A stretch of 64,000 nt of DNA from positions 2,356,001-2,420,000 of the forward strand of contig NZ_LN849456.1 in the NCBI RefSeq assembly GCF_900070355.1, read 5' to 3'. Numbering within the stretch: the first letter of the stretch is position 1; each line of letters begins with the position of its first letter. Source of the stretch: Devriesea agamarum. GTDB lineage: Bacteria; Actinomycetota; Actinomycetes; Actinomycetales; Dermabacteraceae. Made by a program: the position numbers and the translations under genes. A model generated the notes under the pieces. The model worked only from the letters and a program-made list of their open reading frames with translations, was not told where the DNA came from and made no database searches. This document shows positions 45,213-53,831 of this stretch, piece by piece.

Positions 45213-45401
45213 GTCGAGATCCTTCTCTTGAGCTGGGAGCACCCGCTGATGACGGGCTTTAGCTGCAAAGCCGACAAACGGCCTTGCTCTCATAGGACGT
45301 TATATAGAGATAGAACGTCACGCAAGTCGTCTGACTATCTCAGGATGCGAGACATTTTGATGAAATGTGCAGGTCATTCTAGGAAGAGTAGTCTGGAGGT
45401 A

Positions 45402-46118
45402 ATGGTCGAGCACACGGTAATTTCGCGGGAACTGGGGTCCTATGTTGCCCAATCTGCGACTGGTACCGCCACCCTGGCTGAGGCCGCAAAGATCGACGAT
45501 GCAAAAAATGGTGCCGCACCTATTGATGTGGTGACGACTGGCACCGCCGTTGCGGCGGATCCCGCCACTTTGGTGGCCCGGGCGAAAGATGGTGACTCAG
45601 AGGCTTTTGCGTGCCTGATTGCGCGGCTGGAACCGGGCATGGTCCGCTACGCCTGCCGCTTCGCCGGAGGCGCACTGGATGCAGAAGACCTGGTGCAGGA
45701 CACCTTGGTTGATGCCTGGCGTAGCCTCGGTGATTTAGATCGACCGGAGGCCATGACTGCTTGGGTGTACCGCTCGCTTCAACGCCGGTGTGCATCTGCC
45801 GTCCGGACCGCGGCCCGTCGCGCAACCCGAAGCTGGGAGCCGGATTGTTTGCCGGAGGGTTTGCGGCCCTGGCAAAGCGGTGGCGTCTCAGATCAAGATC
45901 CAGCCGACGTGGTCGAACAGCGTCAGCTAGTTCGCAGTTTGGGGCTTGCTCTGGATTCCCTCGACGCTGAATTGCGTGTGTGTTGGTTGCGTCGCGAGGT
46001 CGATCAGATGAGCTATGAGGACATTGCCAGAGTGTCTGGGGTGCAATCATCCACTGTGCGAGGTCGACTTGCCCGCGCGCGAACAAAGCTCGCGGCCTCA
46101 ATGGGAGAGTGGCGATAA
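45402..46118 (+). CDS. ECF-type RNA polymerase sigma factor
   Basis: A 238-residue sigma-70-family factor. Region 2 is FACLIARLEPGMVRYACRFAG with DAEDLVQDTLVDAWRSL; region 4 is LDSLDAELRVCWLRREV, QMSYEDIARVSGVQSSTVRGRLARAR. About 65 residues of low-complexity sequence precede region 2. ATG 45402 has GGAGG. No anti-sigma factor is next to it; instead an Asp23-like gene follows 119 bases on. Divergence from the Asp23 operon makes it the natural candidate regulator of that operon. Dyads GACGTT/AACGTC and ACATTT/AAATGT lie in the 189-bp divergent gap. Confidence 0.9.
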   Translation: MVEHTVISRELGSYVAQSATGTATLAEAAKIDDAKNGAAPIDVVTTGTAVAADPATLVARAKDGDSEAFACLIARLEPGMVRYACRFAGGALDAEDLVQDTLVDAWRSLGDLDRPEAMTAWVYRSLQRRCASAVRTAARRATRSWEPDCLPEGLRPWQSGGVSDQDPADVVEQRQLVRSLGLALDSLDAELRVCWLRREVDQMSYEDIARVSGVQSSTVRGRLARARTKLAASMGEWR

Positions 46119-46237
46119 ATAGATGCATAACCGATATCGGAGACCTAGCCAATATTGATTGATGTGGTCAGTGTCGGCTACACGCTTTATATCGGCATGA
46201 TCGACGGGGATTGCATTAGTCGGAGTGGAGGACGAAT

Positions 46238-46828
46238 ATGACGCCGAACCAGGCAACGGAGAACACGAAGTCGACCGGAGACCGCACGCACACCACAGGA
46301 CCGGCTAGCAACCCGGTCTTGGAAGGGGTTGTGCTGGGTCCCGACGAGTCCGCGCGAAGGGCAGGGCGTCCACCGGCACAGACGGCTGATACCCACAAAA
46401 CCCGTGCGGGCAGCGGAACGACCCCAGAAACCGTTGGCCCCTTGACCGATCCGGAGGCGACCTCCGACAGCGGGCCTATGCACGTTCTCGATGCCATTGC
46501 CGGCGTGGTGCTCGCAACGCCGGGTGTGATCCGCTTTGAACCGTCCGTGCGGGGCAGTGTGGTTCACGCTCTTCGACGCGGTGTGGTGGCTGCGGCCTCC
46601 TTGCGCCCGGAACACTCCGGTGAGCGAGTCGCGGGGCGTAGCGGCCTGTATCCGGAGCTCAATGGACAGGAACTATCGGTCCGGATCGAAATCGCTGCTG
46701 ATCTGCGCTATCCGGCGACCGCCACCGCGGACGCCGTCCGGGCCCGGGTGCGGGAGCAAATACGCCGCGCAAATCTACGGCCCGGCAAAGTCGATGTCGC
46801 GGTGCTCGCGATGGATACCTCGGACTAG
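46238..46828 (+). CDS. Asp23-like protein with disordered N-terminus
   Basis: A 196-residue protein. The first 75 residues are Thr/Pro/Arg-rich and probably disordered. The rest (VLDAIAGVVLATPGVIRFEP, ELSVRIEIAADLRYPATATADAVRARVREQI, KVDVAVLAM) follows the alpha/beta pattern of Asp23 domains but is divergent. ATG has GGAGGACGA upstream. It lies after the sigma factor on the same strand and probably belongs to the same stress system. Confidence 0.7.
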   Translation: MTPNQATENTKSTGDRTHTTGPASNPVLEGVVLGPDESARRAGRPPAQTADTHKTRAGSGTTPETVGPLTDPEATSDSGPMHVLDAIAGVVLATPGVIRFEPSVRGSVVHALRRGVVAAASLRPEHSGERVAGRSGLYPELNGQELSVRIEIAADLRYPATATADAVRARVREQIRRANLRPGKVDVAVLAMDTSD

Positions 46829-46919
46829 GTCAGCTTCCGCCCCGGGCTAGGCTGGGCAAGGTGCGTGACGGGGACAGCCTGGTTCTGCCGTTCGTCGCGC
46901 GCTTGGCGAACTCGGCACG

Positions 46920-47443
46920 GTGGCCTACCCCGTCGAGCCGAACGGCTTCATCATCGCGTGCCGGGTCATCCCCATCGCCGACATCACGGCTGAATGTGCT
47001 GATGGGCTGCTTATGGACTCCGCACGGGAGAAGTCGGTGACGACCGCGAACAAGGTTCGGAACATGGTGTCGCTCATGTTCGACTGGGCGATCCAGCAGG
47101 GGTATTTCTCGGCTGCCGGGTCGATTCACAACACACGGTACGGAGCGGTCGTTGTGGCGAGCCACGTTCTCAACCCCGAATGCAATCCATGCGACGTGCT
47201 GTTCACAGCAGAGCGGGGCCGTCCGCGCGACCCCAGCGTGGTCGGCGAGTTGCTCAGGAGGTTCCGCTGCGAGTTCGAGCCGGAACTGGTGGCTATTGGG
47301 GATGACGCCGAGAATCTCACCTCGGCAGCCTCCGCAAGGCGGTCGCTGTCGCAGTATCAGACACGGCTGGCGTCGAGGTCGCACGCTACCTGCTCGGGCG
47401 CAGCAGTACCAACATTAAGGCTCAAGAAGGGGATAACTTATGA
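46920..47443 (+). pseudogene. Tyrosine recombinase (integrase) remnant
   Basis: Decayed phage/element integrase. The first frame has a core-binding domain (IPIADITAECADGLL, then TTANKVRNMVSLMFDWAIQQGYF) followed by DVLFTAERGRPRDPSVVGEL, which matches the catalytic-domain stretch before the HxxR box. The reading then shifts to the third frame near 47305-47320, where HLGSLRKAVAVAVSD and YLLGRSST correspond to the H-x-x-R and GH-S-S regions, ending in TGA 47441-47443. The catalytic domain between the core-binding part and DVLF is shortened, and no active enzyme is possible. It marks the left end of the accessory region. Confidence 0.68.
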
Positions 47444-47487
47444 ACACTTGTATTGTTCAGAGTGTGCAGATAGAGGTAGGGTGGGGC

Positions 47488-47844
47488 ATGACCATGACGA
47501 CCTTGACAATCAACCCGGAGGACGTGCGCTCCAGCGCCGGGGCGAACCCGGCTTGGCTGGAGCAGGTCGCCGCGTACGTGCAACAGGCGGCAGCCGATGG
47601 CGAGACGGTAACGCTGACGGCAAAGCGCCGCATGATGACCCCTGAGCAGGTCGCCGACGCGATGGGCGTGTCTCGTCCCACCATCTCGCGGAAGATCAAA
47701 GCGGGGGAGATTCGCGCGGTCAAGGTCGGCAATCGCAATCGCATCCCCTACGAGGAGTTCGAGCGGTACTGGCGCAAGACGATGGGCGACCTTGTGGAGC
47801 TGACACGCGATGAACTCCGTGGCGACCTCTTCGGTGATCAGTGA
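47488..47844 (+). CDS. Excisionase-type HTH antitoxin
   Basis: A 118-residue DNA-binding protein, probable antitoxin of the PIN toxin behind it. The central helix-turn-helix is of the excisionase/MerR-like type: MMTPEQVADAMGVSRPTISRKI, KAGEIRAVKVGNRNRIPYEEFERY. The C-terminal segment (LVELTRDELRGDLFGD) probably contacts the toxin. ATG 47488 sits after GGTGGGG; the frame is open 16 codons upstream. It overlaps the PIN gene by 35 bases (or 11 if a later GTG is used), the usual antitoxin-first layout. Confidence 0.85.
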   Translation: MTMTTLTINPEDVRSSAGANPAWLEQVAAYVQQAAADGETVTLTAKRRMMTPEQVADAMGVSRPTISRKIKAGEIRAVKVGNRNRIPYEEFERYWRKTMGDLVELTRDELRGDLFGDQ

Positions 47845-48490
47845 GCTGACGCGCGTTCTCCTTGACGCGAACATCATCGCTAAGCCCATCACTCGGACTC
47901 TGCTGATCGTCGGCGGGGTGCCGAGCGGCTTCCGCGCCTTCTGGAGCCGGGCAGCTGAGCGGGAGGCCCAGGTGCACATGCGCCCGAGGGCGTTGTCGCC
48001 ATCGAGTGTCCGGGAACGATTCGATCTCCTGCTCGGGCCGACCGGCGCGGGTGCGGAACGCTTCGGAGGCACGAAGGGCGCGGATCGGCAGATCCTTGCC
48101 GATGCTGCGGCAGCGGGCGCGCGCTTCCTGGTCACCGAGGATGTGGACGATTACGGACTGGACGATCTTGCTAGCGTTGGCATCTCGGCGGCGAACCCCG
48201 ATCTGTTCCTCGCCTCGCGGCTCACCCGCGATGCCTACTCGACGGTGATCGACCTGTTTGTCGAGCGTCAGCTCAACCCGCCGACCACGTCCGCGCAATT
48301 CCACGCCGCCATCGCCAAGAACCACCCGCGCCTGTTCACCGCACACGCGGACCTCTACGAGGTCGAACCCGAACGCAGCATCCACGGCGAACCGGAGGTG
48401 ATCTTTCGCGGCGCGCGCTGCCTGCGCTGCGAGCAGATCATCGCCAACCCCACCACGATCGTCGACGGGCTCGGCCCGGAGTGCCGCTGA
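47810..48490 (+). CDS. PIN-domain toxin with C-terminal zinc-ribbon-like module
   Basis: A 226-residue PIN nuclease, expected to cleave RNA when free. VLLDANIIAKPI supplies the first acidic residue, and GADRQILADAAAAGARFLVTEDVDDY the later acidic cluster, with DLFLASRL after it. The last about 26 residues (ARCLRCEQIIANP, then GLGPECR) form a C-x2-C ... C pattern like DUF6011 zinc-binding domains, an unusual addition to a PIN toxin. Start 47810 gives full length; GTG 47834 is possible. Intact, although most neighbours to the right are broken. Confidence 0.83.
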   Translation: MNSVATSSVISELTRVLLDANIIAKPITRTLLIVGGVPSGFRAFWSRAAEREAQVHMRPRALSPSSVRERFDLLLGPTGAGAERFGGTKGADRQILADAAAAGARFLVTEDVDDYGLDDLASVGISAANPDLFLASRLTRDAYSTVIDLFVERQLNPPTTSAQFHAAIAKNHPRLFTAHADLYEVEPERSIHGEPEVIFRGARCLRCEQIIANPTTIVDGLGPECR

Positions 48491-48501
48491 GCTACAGCAT
48501 C

Positions 48502-48533
48502 GGGGTGTTGCCCAGCGGAGCGGGCAACACCCC
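48502..48533. terminator. Terminator after PIN toxin gene
   Basis: GGGGTGTTGCCC (48502-48513) pairs perfectly with GGGCAACACCCC (48522-48533) around an 8-base loop, 11 bases after the toxin stop. No T-run follows. Confidence 0.75.
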
Positions 48534-48578
48534 AGCGAGCGCCTTAACGTTAATCCGGAACTCCGGGTCGTCCTCAGC

Positions 48579-49000
48579 ATGGCGCTGTGCCGCTTCGAGT
48601 TTGGCCCTCACGTCACCCGTCGTCCTCGTGCCGTGGGTCTCGTGGGGGTTGGAGGGCAGTTTGCTGCGACCTTGCTCCTCCTTGCGACGACCGTCTTCAT
48701 GGACTTCTCGCTGGCGCTGCTGTACATCCTGATATTTGCTCAGTCGGCGTTCGGTGCATTCACCTCCCCTACCCGGCGCCCTACATCAGATTCCTCCTAC
48801 CGGCTTCGTCTGTCCCAGCTGCGATGAGCCTCTACATGCTGAGCATGAACATGGGCCAAATCATTGGGCCGCTTCTGGGTGGACTGTTGCTTGACCGGAA
48901 CACTATCGGAGTAATCTTTGGCATCCACTCGATAATGCTCGCACCCTACTTTTTATCTGTTGCAACGCTCCCAGACATTGAGCCTGCGTCTCAGGAGAGG
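48579..49000 (+). pseudogene. MFS transporter fragment, frameshifted
   Basis: Internal piece of an EntS-like (MFS_3) exporter. The first part (VGLVGVGGQFAATLLLLATTVFM, LYILIFAQSAFGAFTSPTRR) is in one frame. The second (FLLPASSVPAAMSLYMLSMN, GQIIGPLLGGLLLD, GIHSIMLAPYFLSVATLPDIEP) is in another, so a frameshift lies near 48775-48785. Both ends of the gene are missing. Non-functional. Confidence 0.72.
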
Positions 49001-49088
49001 CTAGGCGTTGGGGCGGGTCATGGGTTCTCCATACGCAGTGGTCGGCCCCAGGATGGGTCGTCCACTGCGTTGGTGGTGGAATGCCAGG

Positions 49089-49849
49089 TCACAAGGCGGG
49101 GAGGAGTGTGTCGTGGATCCAGCCAGCGAGCTGCGTGGGGGTCGTGCTGGTTGCTGTGCGCGGTTGTTCCGGGTGGAAGTCGTCGCGCAGTCCGGTCTGG
49201 TCTGTGAGGAGCTTGGCCACGTCATTCCAGGACAGATCCAGGGGCCCGTGGACCGCCTGAACCCGGCGGCCGTGCCATGACGTGTTCAACAGCGTTAGCG
49301 CAGCCACTTCAGCGATATCGCGTGGCGCGACCCAGCTGAGCCGCTGCCTCAGGGGCAGGACTGTGCGCAGCCGCCCCTGGCGCACGTCCTCCAGGCTCAG
49401 CAGCAGGTTGGTGAAGAAGTAGCCGCAACGTAGGTGGGTCACATCGGAGGCCAGGGCATCGAGGGCGACCTCGGTGGCGGCCAGGCCGTCGATCTCCCCG
49501 ACGCCGTGGCGCTTCTCCGCACCGACGCTGCTTTGGAACACGATCCGGCCGATGGTATTGGCCTCGGCTGCGGTGACGATCGCCTGGGTGACTCGAGCGT
49601 AGTCGCCCAGCGGATCGGCTGACGCGGTGCTGGGATCAACCCAGTAGATGGCATCGACTCCGCGGGTGGCCTCGGTGACCTGCCGGGGTCGGTGGAGTCG
49701 GCCTCCACGATATCGGCGTAAGGGAGGACCTCGTGGGGGATCTTGGACGGGGTGCGGGCCAGCAGGAGGGGTCGCACCCCGGCACGGATCAGCATTCGGG
49801 TCAGGTGGGCGCCGACGTTTCCTGTCAGGGTGGTGACAGCGATACGCAT
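49089..49849 (-). pseudogene. NmrA-like NAD(P)-binding protein, frameshifted
   Basis: An atypical short-chain reductase/NmrA-like protein. The N-terminal 54 residues (MRIAVTTLTGNVGAHLTRML, PLLLARTPSKIP) with a Rossmann G-x-x-G-x-x pattern start at ATG 49849 behind GAGGAG. The rest (QVTEATRGVDAIYWVDP, GRIVFQSSVGAEKRHG, HLRCGYFFTNLLLSLEDV, WVAPRDIAEVAAL) continues in another frame from about 49685. A one-base change would restore it, so either it is a young pseudogene or there is a base-call error. It is divergent from a broken YafY-type regulator. Confidence 0.75.
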
Positions 49850-49936
49850 GGGAGTCTCCTCTCGGGGCTGCTCTTGCTATGACACTAACGACAGATGAGG
49901 CCTGTTCCTGGCCTCCTCTTGATCGAGAATCAGTGC

Positions 49937-50400
49937 ATGGACAGTCCCTAATCACGATCACTACGCCTGCTGGCACTGCTCCAAACGGGCCGCCGATGGA
50001 CCGTGGCTGACCTCGCGGGCCGGCTGAACGTGGCACCTCGGACGGTGCGCCGTGATGTTGCCTGGCTGCGAACGCTGGGCTACGACGTGCAGTCCCACCC
50101 AGGCCTCGGCGGGGCCTACGTCTTGCGGGTATCAAGATCCCGCCGCTACTTTTGGACGCCGACGAGGTCTGCACGCTCATCACGGGGCTCCTGCTCCTTG
50201 AAGCAGGCCTTGAGGACGTCACCGCGACCACCGTGATAACCAAGCTGGGACGGTTCCTGCCACCCAGCCTGCGCCAACGGGCCGTCGCCACCGCCACTAC
50301 CACCCAGGTCCTCACAACCACCCATGCGGTCGACTGGCCCGTGATTGGGATGATCGCGGACACCAGCGCAGGGATACGAGGCCCGTCACTTCCCACACGA
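49937..50400 (+). pseudogene. YafY-type HTH/WYL regulator, broken
   Basis: Remnant of a YafY-family repressor. Translation from ATG 49937 meets TAA after four codons (49949-49951), yet the frame continues with RSLRLLALLQTGRRWTVADL and the HTH (LNVAPRTVRRDVAWLRTLGYDVQ). A second break near 50140 moves the continuation (LLLDADEVCTLITGLLLLEAGL, FLPPSLRQRAVA) to another frame; the effector domain is then lost. It is divergent from the NmrA-like gene, which YafY-type regulators often control. Confidence 0.72.
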
Positions 50401-50754
50401 GTCCGTCCAGCACTGGCTCCTCACCGATTTCGGCCGCCCCACACAACACGACAACTAACCATGAGCACCACTCGGATCGATCTCTAACCGCATTGACACG
50501 CAGCGGGGATACCGACCCCGACCAGGGGCCGGTCTGGGCAGATCGACACGGCGTCAGTGCGATTGACGGAACCATGACCGCAGGATCACGAATAAGGGCA
50601 GCTTGGGCACGACGAGGTTCATACCCTCGTCCGCCAGCCCCGGTAGCGGGCGACACTGGGCGGCCCTTCACAACCCGGTATGCACTGCGGGCTTAAACCC
50701 TCACGCGAAATCCACAATAAACCTCAAGGTGTCTCGGTAGCTGGGGCTAGCTGT

Positions 50755-51270
50755 TTATTCCCCAGAAGTATCTAATCTAAAGCTCTTGCGTTTTATTGTA
50801 AAAAATCTATAAAACACCGACCATGCCATTGCGGCATACAGCAGCATGTTCCCGCTATTGAATAAGTGAACCACAGGAATCGCTGCTGTCATAAAAATAT
50901 GTGCTACCACCGTCAATCCTGCTACCCTCAGAGCGCCCCGCTTGTAACTCTGAGCAGCAGTCAACCAGATCAGCGAAAAAAAGAATATTAAAAATAATAT
51001 CCTACTAAGCCCCTCCACTAGGGTTACGCTAGTGACCAGAACAACTGGTGGTAGGGAGAGCCAGATAATTTGGATCTCCCTACCACCAGAATCTAGGCAG
51101 GACGCAGAGGCACTTCGTACCTTCTCGGTATAGGCCCTATCGCTGTAGATAATGATCCTCCCATAGAATCTTAAATGTTCTAGTGAGCCGGCTTGACTCC
51201 ACCTAGAGCACCTCCAAGAATACCCGGCCCCGGAGAGCGACGTCGGGGAACGAAGCGCGAACCTCCTCAA
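50755..51270 (-). CDS. Putative membrane protein, AT-rich
   Basis: A frame of 171 codons whose last 110 residues contain hydrophobic segments (LSLPPVVLVTSVTLVEGL, ILFLIFFFSLIWL, VAGLTVVAHIFMTAAIPVVHLF, MLLYAAMAWSVFYRFF) and a basic tail. The coding region is much more AT-rich than the chromosome, suggesting foreign origin. The first 40 residues overlap another decayed frame and are unlikely to be genuine, so the gene may be a 5'-truncated copy. Family unknown. Confidence 0.42.
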   Translation of the reverse strand: MRRFALRSPTSLSGAGYSWRCSRWSQAGSLEHLRFYGRIIIYSDRAYTEKVRSASASCLDSGGREIQIIWLSLPPVVLVTSVTLVEGLSRILFLIFFFSLIWLTAAQSYKRGALRVAGLTVVAHIFMTAAIPVVHLFNSGNMLLYAAMAWSVFYRFFTIKRKSFRLDTSGE

Positions 51271-51392
51271 GCAGCCGACGATGGAGACGGTCCCGCTGAC
51301 GTGGCGGTCGGTGTATTGACGCCAAGCTCCTGCCCCGGCTTCGAGAGCTGTCGGACCGTCTCGATATGTCGGGCGATCTCCTCAGAGTCCAT
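51203..51392 (-). pseudogene. Remnant of gene downstream of the HTH gene
   Basis: ATG 51392 overlaps the end of the HTH gene by 11 bases and begins MDSEEIARHIETVRQLSKPG, but the frame stops after 41 codons. In the next frame a plausible continuation (RLHRRLLEEVRASFPDVALRG) runs to TAG 51203-51205. The pair looks like a frameshifted second gene of a two-gene unit with the HTH protein, perhaps a toxin or effector. Low certainty. Confidence 0.35.
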
Positions 51393-51831
51393 GACGACGA
51401 TTAAACACGACCTGGTAGATATCATCGTCGATAAGCCCGCAACGCACGGCCGCCGATACCTCGGCCCACGTTCCCGGCGGATCCACAGCTAGGCCGTCGT
51501 ACCCATCACTCGTCCCCCGCTCCGCATAGGGGAAACGCGCGAGTTCATCCTCAAGCTGACTGCGGTCAATGATGCCTGCCGCGAACCGCTCGCAGATCTC
51601 CATCGGCGTTGCTCCAGAAAACCCCTCCACGGGCATGGTCACACGCTCGGCAGCCTTCAACGCTGCCGACACGGAAGGCTGTGCAATACCCAGCCACGCC
51701 GCGATCTGCCGCTGCGTGTATCGCCCGCCCAGCTGTCGCAGCTGGCGATGGTAGTCCAGATCGTCGATCTCGCGACGGTGGCGCAGCTGCACCGCTGCGC
51801 GTACCTCCGCCGGAACCTGAGTAGTCGTCAT
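51382..51831 (-). CDS. HTH DNA-binding protein, antitoxin-like
   Basis: A 149-residue protein with an N-terminal helix-turn-helix (QLGGRYTQRQIAAWLGIAQPSVSAALKAA) and an acidic C-terminal half (QLEDELARFPYAERG, DDDIYQVVFNRR). Such proteins, about 150 aa with a C-terminal partner-binding part, are common as antitoxins or small repressors. ATG 51831 follows GGAGGTGG. Three CTATCA/TGATAG half-sites lie 25-50 bases upstream, suggesting autorepression. The gene behind it appears broken. Confidence 0.65.
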   Translation of the reverse strand: MTTTQVPAEVRAAVQLRHRREIDDLDYHRQLRQLGGRYTQRQIAAWLGIAQPSVSAALKAAERVTMPVEGFSGATPMEICERFAAGIIDRSQLEDELARFPYAERGTSDGYDGLAVDPPGTWAEVSAAVRCGLIDDDIYQVVFNRRHGL

Positions 51832-51855
51832 CTCGACCACCTCCTATAGGAAACC

Positions 51856-51883
51856 CTATCAATAGTGATAGACACATCTATCA
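51856..51883. promoter_or_regulatory. CTATCA operator upstream of the HTH gene
   Basis: CTATCA (51856-51861), ATAG, TGATAG (51866-51871), ACACAT, CTATCA (51878-51883): three half-sites making two overlapping inverted repeats with 4- and 6-base spacers. It sits directly upstream of the HTH gene and is its most likely binding site. Confidence 0.65.
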
Positions 51884-52069
51884 CTCTGTGCGCTCAAATG
51901 CCCGCCGAACGCTCGAGGCGCCCACGCGGAGCGCGCGGGCGGTGTCGGCGACGGACCCGCCGGCGGCGCGCAACTCGGCCTCCTGCGCCTGCAGGTCCTC
52001 CTCCCTAGTGCTCACCGGGGCCTGCGGCACCGGATACTGCGGCTTCCGGAATCGACCGTTTTGGGCGCG
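51881..52069 (-). pseudogene. C-terminal HTH fragment of a broken gene
   Basis: A frame open from just after TGA (52070-52072) to TGA 51881-51883 encodes KPQYPVPQAP, then TREEDLQAQEAELRAAGGS and VADTARALRVGASSVRRAFE. This is a helix-turn-helix tail like those of resolvases or plasmid replication proteins. No start codon or N-terminal domain remains. It is probably a remnant of a mobile-element gene. Confidence 0.4.
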
Positions 52070-52299
52070 TCAACCGACACCTAACAGATCAACTACAACT
52101 CGAGGTCAACATCGACCGCATGGTCATTCAGTTGTGACCGACTTTGATCGGCAGGGTGTGGGTAGTGTCAGGGGAAATTTTCCACTGCGCGGTGTCGGGC
52201 CCGTCTAAGGGTTTGATTTAGGTGACCAGCCCGTCTGTAGCCAGGTGGATCAGCGTGGTCCACGCAGTTTCACGTCCGATACCGGGTCAGCACAACAGG

Positions 52300-53706
52300 T
52301 CATTCCCGACCCGGTCCGGAAGAGCTTGCCGCATTCGGCCCTGAAGAACCCGAGTTCGCGCTGGAGTCCGAATTGGAGGCTGAGTCCGAGATGGACTCCG
52401 CATCGGTGTCGATCTTCGCTTTACCGTCAGATGTCGTGAGATCGGGGCTGACCCCCGCGCCCTTTCCCCGCCGCCGGGCTCCGGCCCATGCCACCACCTG
52501 AGCGGCGAAGTTCGCGACCTGATTGGTTTCCAACGGGCCCGGATCGCGACCAACTAGGTAGACCACCATGCGGTTGATGGTCGCAATGGCAGGCACCGCG
52601 AGCAGCGCTCCCGAGATCCCCATCAGCGCGGTTCCGGCAGCGACGCCGAGCACTACCGCCAGCGGATGCACCGCTACGGCGCGGCCCATGATGAACGGCT
52701 GCAACCCGTGGGCCTCGACCTGATGAACGACGATCACAATGCCGAGCATGACGAGCGCAGCGACCCAGCCCTGGGTGACCAAGGCGAGGATGCATACCAG
52801 AAGCCCGGACAGCACGGCGCCAACCAGCGGCACAAACGACACCAAGAACACCAGCACGAACACCGGGAGCAACAGAGGCGCGGGAATTTGCAGGATCGCC
52901 GCGCCAATGGTGATCCCCACTGCGTCAATGGCCGCAACCAGGATCTGCACCCGGGTGTAGTGGGCGAGAGTGTCCCAGCCGCACACCAGGGCGCCCGCGG
53001 TGCGCGCCCGCGCCGGTTCGGGCAGCAGGCGCATTATCCAGCTGGTGATGAGTTTGCCGTCCAGCAGGAAGAACACCGTGGTGAACAGGGCGACGATGAC
53101 GCCGATCAGGAATTCGCTGGCACCGGTTGCTGCCCCAACTGCGCCTCCCACGATGTCGGAGGAATGCTCATTCAACGCCTTTTGCAGTTGCTCTAGCCCC
53201 TTGGCGAGCATGTCGGATGCCTGGGACGAGCTGAGCCCGAAGGGCCCCGCTTTGATGAAGCTGTCGATGTTGTCCAGACCGTGCGAGACCTGGTCGCGCA
53301 TCTGCTGAAAACCTTCGGCGAGCTGCTGACCGACGATGGTGAGCAGACCCAGAATCAGCAGAATGAAACCAATAACGGTGGTGATCACGGCAATCCCGCG
53401 CGGCAGATGCATGCGCACGAGCCAGTTCACCACCGGGGCGAGCAGTGCCGCTAACAGCAGGGCGATTAGAGCGGGCAGGATCACGGTGGCGTACACCGAG
53501 GAGGCGGCCCAGATGATGATGCCAAGCCCCAGAATGACCAGGATCAGTCGCCACGAATACGCAGCTGCCACCTGTAACGGCATCGGGACGTACGAGCTGG
53601 CGGGGCGCCCGTTGCCGTTGAGGCCTGCGAGGTCGGTGGAACCGATGGACTGTGTTGAGGTCGAGGTGCTGTCAGTGCCTGGAGGGGAGGAGGTCTGATC
53701 GGGCAT
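52300..53706 (-). CDS. AI-2E family permease
   Basis: A 468-residue membrane protein of the AI-2E (PerM/YdiK-type) family with eight hydrophobic segments: WRLILVILGLGIIIWAASSV, IALLLAALLAPVVNWLV, GVIVALFTTVFFLLDG, the family's GAAILQIPAPLLLPVFVLVF with SFVPLVGAVLSG, and AVHPLAVVLGVAAGTALMGISGALLAVP. Transport function is uncertain for most members. Ser/Asn/Asp-rich tails flank the core. ATG 53706 has no ribosome site but a -10 TACTAT six bases before it, implying a leaderless mRNA; the frame to 53811 is rejected. Confidence 0.88.
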   Translation of the reverse strand: MPDQTSSPPGTDSTSTSTQSIGSTDLAGLNGNGRPASSYVPMPLQVAAAYSWRLILVILGLGIIIWAASSVYATVILPALIALLLAALLAPVVNWLVRMHLPRGIAVITTVIGFILLILGLLTIVGQQLAEGFQQMRDQVSHGLDNIDSFIKAGPFGLSSSQASDMLAKGLEQLQKALNEHSSDIVGGAVGAATGASEFLIGVIVALFTTVFFLLDGKLITSWIMRLLPEPARARTAGALVCGWDTLAHYTRVQILVAAIDAVGITIGAAILQIPAPLLLPVFVLVFLVSFVPLVGAVLSGLLVCILALVTQGWVAALVMLGIVIVVHQVEAHGLQPFIMGRAVAVHPLAVVLGVAAGTALMGISGALLAVPAIATINRMVVYLVGRDPGPLETNQVANFAAQVVAWAGARRRGKGAGVSPDLTTSDGKAKIDTDAESISDSASNSDSSANSGSSGPNAASSSGPGRE

Positions 53707-53712
53707 GGGCGC

Positions 53713-53718
53713 ATAGTA
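53713..53718 (-). promoter_or_regulatory. -10 element for leaderless AI-2E permease gene
   Basis: On the minus strand TACTAT followed by six bases and the ATG. This places the transcription start at the start codon. Based on consensus only. Confidence 0.5.
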
Positions 53719-53831
53719 GACCGTGTGGCCGAGAATTTCGCGGCCTCGGTGCAGGGGTGGACGGCTAGAGCATTCAGATGGGGCATAGGGTCTGCGACGC
53801 GCGGCAGGCAAGGTATGCCAAAGTTGGTGTC

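Noticed and set aside
50493-50696. Plus-strand frame of 67 codons after the YafY-like remnant
   Set aside because: No conserved pattern; it lies in the decayed zone.
52140-52299. Possible insertion-sequence or wHTH remnant before the AI-2E gene
   Set aside because: A short minus-strand frame (PGIGRETAWTTLIHLATDG) hints at a winged helix but is too short and lacks terminal repeats or a transposase motif.
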